From Ianthella basta (Eukaryota; Porifera; Demospongiae; Verongiida; Ianthellidae), in contig OZ025879.1 in NCBI GenBank assembly GCA_964019415.1, positions 2,168,310 through 2,232,309 on the forward strand: 64,000 nucleotides of DNA, read 5' to 3'. Shown here in pieces: positions 54,931-64,000 of this stretch (positions are counted from its first letter, which is position 1; each line of letters starts with the position of its first letter). The notes beneath the pieces were generated by a model. That model ran no database searches. It was not told the DNA's origin and saw only the letters and a list, made by a program, of their open reading frames with translations. A program made the position numbers and the translations under genes.

Positions 54931-56589
54931 TAGCCTGCATGTTACATGTCCGACCTCTATTTGTGTAGGGTAGACTGTTAGTCTCTTGTCTGCAGTCCCA
55001 CCGACCCCCTGCAGAATGATGTTGTAACAATGTGTATGCTACGTAAGTTGTGTCCACGATGAGTTTCTGTCCTGACCAATCAGATTCCCCGATATCTATG
55101 ATGTCATCCCTAAATTTAGCAGGCCCACTCTAGATCATCTGTAGCAGGTAAATTGTAACATCAGTGGCTGGAAACTTGAAGGATATCATCACTTGGGTAC
55201 ACTTTGATAGCAGAACAAAAGCTAGCCATAGTGTCATTTGTTTGATTACAGCAGCATTGCGCAAAGAATCTAATAGCAATTTTGCTTTATTACATTCCTT
55301 TGTCACATGTCAACATGAATGTTCTGTAAATGTGCACACACCCGTCCTCCACACACCCCGTCTCCAAATAATCAGTTCCATTTTGTATAAAGTACCAAAT
55401 GGTAGGCTGTACTGTATGTACAGTAAGACCTGTGTGCCCTTCATGATGTCATGTTGCCATAGCTACCTGTACACATGCTGGCAGTGTGTCCATTTTCAAT
55501 GAGGCAGTGCTGCGGATGCTGCCCTATCTCCTTCACCAGGCAACATCTCAGAGAGAACTTGCAGTTTCACTGGATGAAGATGGTAAAATATAATTATGTA
55601 TGACCTTCACTAAGATTGAAAGGTGGAAGCACTATCTTATCACTTTACTACTTCCTGTCCACTCACCACAAGGGATCAATCCCTTTGGTTTGTGGTGCAC
55701 ATGGAAGGAAAAGGTGTGCCATGACATAGTCATGTATGGTCTCCTTTCATGTCCCTTGTGGTAGCATGGTTACCACATATAAGGGAAGGTGGCTGTCACA
55801 CGCACATGTATCATGTGCGTATCAGGAAATGTGTTGTACATGATCAGTTAGTTGTTGAGTATACAGCCAATGATGATATGTACATGGTATTATGTACTTT
55901 CTTGCGCTTGTGGTGGGAGACAGCAATATTATTACATGGCATACGTATGTTATACATATATACGTTTTTGGTGTGATTTTGTTATTGAAGTATATAACTC
56001 CCTGTCTCTCGAATGACACGGAATCCTGTGTATGGTTGTTTCAGGGCTGCCAGTCCCGATGTACACCTGTGTTCTGCACTACATCACATAGTACGTAATG
56101 TATGTATTCAATGTGGAAACATGAGTGTATGATCTTGCTCATGATTCGATCCACATTGACTATATATGTACTTACGTACCTTGTACAGCAACTGCCTGCA
56201 CCTTATCAATGTATAATTATATTGGAGCAGTAGTTAGTGTGCTTCTGTCATGTGTAGGTTGACATCATCATGCGTACATGAGGGTGATGTTCAAAATGCT
56301 GTGTTCATGTGATCAGTGTGCCCAGTGTTTAGCCTCAGATGGACTTTGCATGCCACCTACTTTGGGCTGCATTCCAAGGAAACCGACTCTCCGAAGATGG
56401 CTTATGTTCCTCAATCAATTGCTTCCATGCACAGTGGCCATCACCCTCTCTGACACGCCATTCCTTGGCGACTTCACTGTATAGATGCATACTCCACTAT
56501 AACAACACACTTACTGTATCGACTCAACATACACTGAAAGGTCAATAGAACAGGCCAAAGGTCAGACACTTGCGTAACCTGTTGACTGT
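54931..56589. other. Spacer at the centre of the palindrome
   Basis: About 1.66 kb between the arms. No gene is seen. 55,436-55,770 is a direct repeat of the 3' flank of the right ankyrin gene (59,283-59,690), sharing ggcagtgtgtccattttcaa and gaggcagtgctgcggatgct. Confidence 0.6.
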
Positions 56590-58058
56590 TGAGATGACAG
56601 GTTTTTCCTTCTGCATTACTGTATCTTCACCACCACTTCCAGGTTGTGTAGCCTGAACAGGCCAGCGGAGGCTTCCTACTGCATATCTGTGCTAAAGCAG
56701 ATAATTCCCTTACCATTGAGCACAGATTTATGTCTTGCAGGAGTGTATGAATACCATCCAAAGGTACTCTGATGGCATTATGATCATATACATATTCATG
56801 TATTGCATCTACTGATGCTACAGCCACATACCAGCTGTCACATTTAGAGGGATTGATTATGAATGCGTACAAGAGATATCCACAGGATTCCCACATTACG
56901 GGTTCCTATGCTTACTGTGTAGGGTATCTTCCTCTTTCTAGGAATCTTGTACTGTAGTAGAGTGCGTGTACTAGACATACTGCCATGTTCAATATAATAG
57001 TACTATTATACCACAAGAGATTTATATACATACACAGGGATTGATTTTAACTTTATTGTGTGTACACGTGTAGGACTCCAATAGACTGTCTTAAAGGTTT
57101 CCTATGTCATGTGTATGGCATCTCTTATGCACCTTTGTTGAATCTAGAACTACAGGACCTCTTTTAAAGCTTCTTTCTAGGAATTCAGTACAGAAAGCGC
57201 ATAGCTCAAAGTAACTTGAAAGTAAGCGGGAAAGGGTTATTGGTGTGTAAAGGACGGTTGAGCATGCATGTGGTTAGATTTTATGGCTGCTACCTCACGA
57301 AATGACGTCAGTGCTAAAAGGCCACTAATTGTGGGCCAATCATTTGATGCACCACAATCCTAAGTAACACCATGGACACGCTAATGGGTACAATGTTGTG
57401 CACACAACTCCCACAGCTAATCACATAGCATGTCTTCATGGGTGTCTGTGTGACTGCAGCTACACATACAGTAAGCAATGCGCTCTCTCTGTACGACCTG
57501 TCCACATTGTGACTTCCATATGATATAGCAAATAGACTGAAGAACCTTGAACAACTACATAGTTGCATCCAGCAAGTTCAGCAGTGTATCCGGACATCAC
57601 TAATCAAAAATTGGTTTCAACTACGGTATATATATTTTGTCAGGTGTTGTCTTCAATAGTTTTGGCTGCAGAGGGGAAGTGAGCATTTAGTACATGGCGG
57701 TGATAACTAGCAAGTGAAAACTTAATATGCTTTGTTACTGTATTCAAATCACATTGCTATTAGTACTCAACATGTGCACCCGCACTGCCGCACACCACAC
57801 ATTACACACATACTCATGCCCACAAGTATTTTGTGTTTACAGCAGCACATGTGACCAGGTGGTTTGAGGTCACATTACTTTGCATTACACTGTGGTTACA
57901 CATGACTTGGTCACCAGGTTTAAGGTCAGACAATGATTCTACCACACTCTAATGGCTAGCCACAAAAGTGCCCTGGATCACAAATTACTTCCTGCCCAAC
58001 TACTGCCTGAAGCCATAGTTGGATTGTCACTTCCTGTCATAGGCAAGAGACAGCTACG

Positions 58059-58066
58059 TATATAAG
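58059..58066 (+). promoter_or_regulatory. TATA box, ankyrin copy 2
   Basis: TATATAAG about 78 bp upstream of the ATG. The upstream acttcctg motifs near 57,985 and 58,030 correspond to the same motifs in copy 1. Confidence 0.55.
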
Positions 58067-58136
58067 AGAGTGCTACTAGCTGAAAGTACTACATGTACAG
58101 CAACTGCAATACAGCAGCAAACCTGAATCACTGAGG

Positions 58137-58886
58137 ATGGCTACTATCAAAGTATCAATTCAGCGAAGCGCTTCAAAGAAATGGAACTCTGTTTCCAACC
58201 TCCTCGAAATAGGGCCATATGCTCCAAGTGATTGTGAAGGAATGAAGAAGAAGAAGAAGAAGACATCAGGTGCAGCATCAATTAAAAGGAAGTTCTCCCT
58301 TAAGAAGTACACAGAAGGTGAAGCAAGAATGAGAGTACAGTTGTTCCAGGCAGCCGGGATGGGGAACGTTACAGTAGTCGAGCAACTCTTAGAGAGTGGC
58401 AGTGTTGATGTAAATGTAACAGACTATGACTTCATCACAGCACTGCACAGAGCGGCAAAGTACTGTCAAGTAGAGACCCTCCTCGTCCTCCTCTCCAGAG
58501 GAGCTGACCCAAACGCAACAGATATAAAGAACGGGCTTACTCCTTTGCACTGGCTCATCATACACAGCGACCCCAAGTTTCACTCCACTGAATTCGAACA
58601 GTGCCTTGTTGCTCTAGTGGCCGCTGGAGCAGACCTCAACAAGGGTGACTTCAACGGTGTGACACCCCTCCACTGTGCAGTGGCACTCCACTACACAGCC
58701 TGTGCGAGACTCCTAATACAGCTGGGATCCAATCCCTACCTAGAAGACCACATGGGGAGCTCACCAATGGTCACAGCAACAGACAAAATGTATAGATTTA
58801 TGAAGGGCCTAATGACGAAGGAGACCGAGAGAGATGGGAAGCTAACAAAAGAGTCAAAGAGAAGGCAATCAGTGGATTCTTGGTGA
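58137..58886 (+). CDS. Ankyrin-repeat protein, copy 2 (intronless)
   Basis: Single-exon frame of 249 residues, about 96% identical to copy 1. Differences include EIGPYA for EMGPYA, one extra Lys in the KKKKKK run, SGAAS for SATAS, ATDIKN for TTDMKN, VALHY for VTLHY and DSW for DTW. All ankyrin consensus TPLH and ALH positions are kept, so both copies look functional. The start is the first ATG after a conserved TATA box and matches copy 1. Most differences are conservative. Biological role unknown. Confidence 0.85.
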   Translation: MATIKVSIQRSASKKWNSVSNLLEIGPYAPSDCEGMKKKKKKTSGAASIKRKFSLKKYTEGEARMRVQLFQAAGMGNVTVVEQLLESGSVDVNVTDYDFITALHRAAKYCQVETLLVLLSRGADPNATDIKNGLTPLHWLIIHSDPKFHSTEFEQCLVALVAAGADLNKGDFNGVTPLHCAVALHYTACARLLIQLGSNPYLEDHMGSSPMVTATDKMYRFMKGLMTKETERDGKLTKESKRRQSVDSW

Positions 58887-58965
58887 CCGTCCTCGATGGC
58901 ATGACTGAATTTTACCCCTGGTTGTTTTGTGAATGTTTTTGGTGACATAATATTGACTGTTTTTT

Positions 58966-61900
58966 CCTGTTTTGTCAGATCTGCTGTAGCTACAGTGTGT
59001 GTTGCAAATGCAGTCTTGCTTTTGTTGATATGTACAGTATATACTCCCATTACTTGCTTGAGTTGATATACGATGTATCGCATTTGCTGGTGTAATGTGT
59101 GTGTATTTTCAGAACGGAATGAGTCCCTGAAAGGCATATGCCATCATGCAGTACGCGGCCCATGCTGTATACATAGTGGAGATGGCATGCATTGCAGTTT
59201 CATCAACTGATCCTTTTCATTCTGTGTATACATTGCCATAGGCAACATACATGCGGTATTGTTCAATGCAATAAGACATGCCCCTCATGATGTCAGGTTA
59301 CCATAGCAACATGTACACCTGCTGGCAGTGTGTCCATTTTCAATGAGGCAGTGCTGCGGATGCTGCCCTATCTTATGTACATATAAGTGAGGCAATAGCT
59401 CAGACAGACAAAACTTGCTGTTTCAGTGGACAAGGAAGATACACTTTCACTGGATGAAGATTGTGGTATTTAGGATGCTTCGCTAAGACTGAGTCCACTG
59501 TAGGAGCATTATCTTACAGTATCACTAGTTCTGGTCCATTAGCACAAGAGTTCAATCTCTTGTCGTTTTGTGATACACTTGGGTGCTCCATTTGCAATGG
59601 AAGAGGTTTATCATGAATCGATCACATGGGGCCGCTTTTCAGTTATAAAGGTTATGTTTCCTGTGGTTTCTGTTGGTCATGCATATAGTAATTGCTGTGT
59701 ATAATGAGTTATTCGATTAGTACGTGATAAGCTTACTTACTAACATGATTACTGTAAGCTAGTTCTGTGTACTGGACCGCCATTATCCCAACACTGCCTT
59801 CCCTAGATATGTACTGTCTGGGGTCAATTGCTACTGTTTGTGGTACAGCATTTTGTAAATGGTTGTTGTGAATGTCAGCGACTCACCTCTGAGCTTTGAC
59901 TACATTTTTGGCATAGTATAGAGCGTGAGCATTTTAGGTTGACTGCTTACGGCCCCCAAGTGATTGACTGCAAGTGATTGACAATGTATAGAGGCAAGTT
60001 GACTGATATTTGCAGTGCCAGTTTGCCTAATGCTGTACCACAGTCCAGATTGCTTGGACCAATGATGACTAACTAACCCACACATGCCTGGGGCAGCCAG
60101 TGACTGTATATACACCTCACTGTTGTGAACACGTCTGTAAAGTGATAGGCTGACCTTTTGTGCCTTTTATGGTCACAGAACTCCGAGCAATCTTGGACTA
60201 TGTTACAGTCTTCTTTTATGCGGGATTTAGGCAACACACATGCTAGTCGTTTGGACCAATGAAAATTCACTGGAGTAAGCCTGTATTGGTGAGATGATTA
60301 TTTTATACATCTCATAAAGCAATTATAATATTATTGGCCCACATCACTATCATGTGAGTTTCCTAATTCCCACAGTTTTGCAACCAATCCTAAAACGACT
60401 GTAACACAATCGATGACGTTAGCCCTGAGCATCCGTTGCCTTGAGGAGGTGAGGCCATACCATTAGTATATAGAGATATTTCCTGAAACTGAGGACTGTG
60501 GGAAATATCTGTCATGCCATTGAGGTGTATATAATTCATATCCAGTTACCATGATATAATGCTGTGACATCAGTTATGCATTAATTGGAACATGCATTCT
60601 TATGACCTTCACTGTGAAACTGCCCTGCTTGCATTTAGCGGTTTAGTGGTGAAATCCTCCACTTCATCATTTACAGGTATAGTTTTTAATCCCTTGTATC
60701 CATCAGTGCAGACATGGTGTAGAATTCTCCAACTGCATGCACACTAGGTATGGAGGTAAAACTAACGCAGTGAGTGGAGAATCATTTGTTGTGTCAATTC
60801 ACTACATAGCTACATACGTACATACATACATACAAGAGAATGGTCAGCTCAGTGTCACCGTGTGTGATAAGCATTGTTTGTTTATTGTTTCTATAACCAT
60901 GGTAACAATGTTGTTCTGTAACTGACGTTACAGTGACTTTATTTCTCGTTGCAATAGCATGCATGCACACATTGCCGTCACTTGAATATAGCACCCGAAA
61001 TTGGAGTCTCGCATGACTTTTGACAATGATTGTATGTGCTCGAGACCTGCTTGCTGTTCTGTAAACAATTGATGTAGAGTTAGGATAGGTTATGGTGGGA
61101 CTACTATAAAATGACATTGGTGCACTGTAGTGATTATGTAACTACCAAATATACTGTACTGTGACTCGGTGGTATGCCCAACTGGGAAAGCTCTTCAAAT
61201 TCTCAGAAATAAGTAGGAAACCATGATTGAATTTCTTTAAAACCCGCAAAGATGTAGCTATAGACACCCGCCCATTTTTGGAGGCCAGATAAGTGAGTTG
61301 ACCCTTCCAGACAGGAAGTTAGCTCATCACTTTCTCTCCAGTAGGAAATGATAACTCAACACCACGGCTAGGAGGAGTTGAAATCTTATCGAGCAGCTCT
61401 TTCTCCAGAAACTCCCAAACTGTCACTCCAAGAGGAAACCACTTGAAGAGGTATACACTCTTTTGATACACTACTGTATAGCGTGGATCTAGCGCTGTAT
61501 AGCTGTCTTGTATAACGTGGCTAAGAGGTTGATGGCTGACTCATCACCCGATAGAGCAATGATCTGGATTGCAAGCTAGGAACCAGCTAAGCACCCAAGG
61601 GGCAGTGTCACGAGACTGACTTGTTTCAATTTGAATGGGACATTGATCATGTCTTCCATCGTGCTGACATGTCAAGTTATGAAATGAAGTATAGTCAGAT
61701 GCTGCACCATCTCTTTGCCTTCATGCACTTAGTCTTGTTCCCAGCCCCCCAAAAGGTGGTCTGGCACATTTGCTCGATATTTTGATTAATTGAAAACTTT
61801 CGGTATGTCGCCACCTTTCAGGCCATTTCAAAATGGCGGCCGGAAGTGGGCTGAGGATGAGACTATCATGCACTTGGTTGTGTTACAAAATGGCATCCAG

Positions 61901-64000
61901 TTCACTGTCATTTTTAGAGGATGATAAAAAACTTCCCCACTGAATGGACTTCCTGTCCCACACATTGTTGTGGTTGGTGTACAGCAACCAATCCTCTCAG
62001 CTGATGCTGGGTGTGGGAATGACCTTGGTGACATCATTACATGTACATATGCACTTGAAATAGAATACCTATTAACTCATATTACTCTTGCACGTACGTA
62101 CGTACGTACGGTCAGTACTGTTTACGTATGTACAGATGTAGATGCCTTCTGGGGACTCTGAATCTTGTTGAGGTTTCTTTGTGAGGGCTGTCAACTGTGA
62201 AGGCACCCAGACTGTCTCATGTTGTGCACACTGTGACATGTACAGGAGACTAGACAGATGACTCTCACCTAAACACATCTTTCCTGTCTAGAAAGGTTGC
62301 AAAAACTGTACACATTGCCGCTGAGAATCCGCCAGAAAGTCCTCAAACATAAGGTTTCGCCTTTGCCTTCATTTGCTGTGGTTTTGTCTCACACCATAAG
62401 GGTCACAGTGAACCTTACACTGATTGAATTTGGTGAATGTAGTCCACTTTCTTGTTGTGTACTCTATTCTCTGTGGGTCACCACCGATCTTCTGTGGGCT
62501 TCTGCCTGACTTGGGAAGTAGACTAACTGGCTAGGCTAGGTTACTTTGACAGAATACATCCACATGTGGCTACTCAGACATTGGCACAGATCTAGGCACC
62601 ACAGATCACTTTCAGGAAGCGGCCTCACACGCACACCGACTCTTGACTGTCACTGGTCATTGATACTCATTCACTGGACACATGCCAGGCAGTGAACTGT
62701 AAAGCATTAGTTTAAAATTAGTTGAGCAGTTTCACTGTGCATGTGTTGCAGCATGTGTGCAAGGTGGGGCAGTGCATGGGGGGATGGCCCATGAAGTTGC
62801 ACAAGGGGCATGACTGTACATGCATACATACTTGTTAGGCCAAGCATTTGTAGTGTACAAAATGCATATATTATAATTTGTGAATGTACATACTGTAGTT
62901 GCTATGGATTCATCAAAGAGTCTTTTAGAGAAGGATGTGTTGCTCTTAGCGTAGCGTAGGTAGTTCTGGTGTTTTGTGTTTCTGATCATCTGTGCACGCA
63001 TCCTTAACAGCTGCTTGTGTGTTGTAATGTGTGTGAATACTATAGTGCTAAACAGAGATACCAATGTGGCTGTCATGTGGTGCTCCAAATGTTGCTATGT
63101 GTGTGTGTATGGATCACCATTGAGGACTCCTCCTGTAGTTGACTGAAGGACCACATCATATTGTGATTTGTTGCAGAATTTTAGATGTGAGAGCAACAAT
63201 TGGAGAAGATGTCTACATTTTGACTAGTGAAACCCCACATCTACATGACTGTGGCACATTCATGGAGCCTGAGGTGGCCCTATGCATTAGATGTACACAT
63301 ATCCTGCACCTTGGTGCACTCCACATGTTGTATATAGCTGAGTTGTTGTGTGCCTATTTGAAATTGTGTCACGTACTTATCCATTATGTCCTTTTGCGTG
63401 TGCACGTGAAGCAGTACATTGAATGCACTACATTGTTGATGGTGGCTTCGGGGAATTCTTCAATGAGGATGAACAATTCAAGGTTTGCAAGGGGTTTTCA
63501 ACGAATCTGTTGACTCGGATGGCACGTCTTCTTGCTCTGCCTGCTGAGTGAGGAAGTACACAGAGTGATATGGTTGAATGGTTTTCTGTTAGCGGTAGTC
63601 GGATGTCTGTTGATATTGCCAAAATGGTGACCACTTTAATGTGTTGATTGCTCATATGGCAGTGGCTCAATCACCAGCTACTTCTGTATATATACAGTAT
63701 ATGAATATGGCACATTGTTGACAGTGGCTTCACGTAGCGCTTCAATACTGATGAGCTATTCAGGATCACTTCAGCGTCATTTATATTCTTGCCTCAAATG
63801 GACTGTTACTCTATACTGTGACTGGTGGGGGAGGAAGCGTGTGCGGACGTTCTACTGAATGGTTTTCCATTTTAATGGCAGTCAAATGACTGTTGGTGTT
63901 GCTAGAACAGTTTACTGTGTTTCATTGAGCCAGCCGTCAGAAAGGATCAGTGATCTAATACCAATGAATTTTGATTCCTCTCCCCTTGGTGAGGAGTGAA
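58966..64000. other. Gene-poor right end
   Basis: No reading frame with splice signals or family similarity is visible on either strand. 59,283-59,690 is the partner of the 55,436-55,770 direct repeat. 63,430-63,620 and 63,710-63,905 are two diverged direct copies of one segment (separate entry). The rest, about 59,700-63,400, shows no structure I can name. Confidence 0.5.
63430..63905. repeat. Two diverged tandem copies, about 280-bp period
   Basis: Copy 1 (63,430-63,620) and copy 2 (63,710-63,905) share ttga-ggtggcttc, cttcaatgaggatga against cttcaatactgatga, tgaatggttttc and gtcggatgtctgttg against gtcaaatgactgttg in the same order. Confidence 0.6.

Larger units (their letters stand above)
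56590..58965 (+). repeat. Right arm of large inverted duplication
   Basis: Inverted partner of 52755-54930. It includes the ankyrin gene copy 2, its promoter, and an inner diverged part that on the minus strand keeps an 89-codon open frame (56,627-56,896) not open in the left arm. Confidence 0.85.

Noticed and set aside
63139-63513. 124-codon plus-strand frame near the right edge
   Set aside because: No recognisable motif, unusual composition, and its end overlaps one of two diverged tandem copies. A chance frame is more likely.

Overview
The window is eukaryotic nuclear DNA from an animal. Genes have many short exons with GT-AG introns, introns are packed with microsatellites, minisatellites and MITE-like repeats, and the proteins are animal types (AP-3 mu, SET, MRPS33, NUDT19, a taperin/phostensin-like protein, START proteins). 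Nothing fixes the species. An early-branching or marine invertebrate such as a sponge is a guess only.

I rebuilt eight gene models by eye. For every spliced model the exon phases close exactly. Left to right: AP3M1 (minus, 15 exons, 1287-7175); a taperin/phostensin-like PPWK-repeat protein (plus, 2 exons, 8461-13118); SET (minus, 7 exons including an 18-nt micro-exon, 14555-17940); a 1,024-residue membrane-anchored protein with two START lipid-binding domains (plus, 21 exons, 18152-30320); a coiled-coil plus leucine-rich-repeat protein (minus, 8 exons, 32758-36632); MRPS33 (plus, 3 exons, 37066-42413); NUDT19 (minus, 5 exons, 42686-52570) ending in the peroxisomal signal SKL; and two nearly identical intronless ankyrin-repeat genes facing each other (52835-53581 minus, 58137-58886 plus).

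The genes mostly form head-to-head pairs (AP3M1/taperin-like, SET/START, LRR/MRPS33, ANK/ANK) and meet tail-to-tail between pairs. The SET/START start codons are only 211 bp apart and LRR/MRPS33 433 bp apart, so shared bidirectional promoters are likely. Products serve unrelated jobs: vesicle sorting, actin/PP1 scaffolding, chromatin and PP2A control, lipid transfer, mitochondrial translation, peroxisomal CoA metabolism. There is no operon-like logic.

The most notable architecture is (1) a large palindrome, about 52,755-54,930 against 56,590-58,965, carrying the two ankyrin genes; (2) the tandem-START protein, whose second START domain is split by a 1.7-kb intron made of a 28-bp minisatellite; and (3) a recurring pattern in which splice sites are embedded in, or directly flanked by, tandem repeats: (GT)n at donors, (CA)n or expanded pyrimidine tracts at acceptors, and one tandemly copied donor site. 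Several MITE-like families with clear terminal inverted repeats fill introns and intergenic DNA. The last 5 kb (58,966-64,000) holds no gene I can support.
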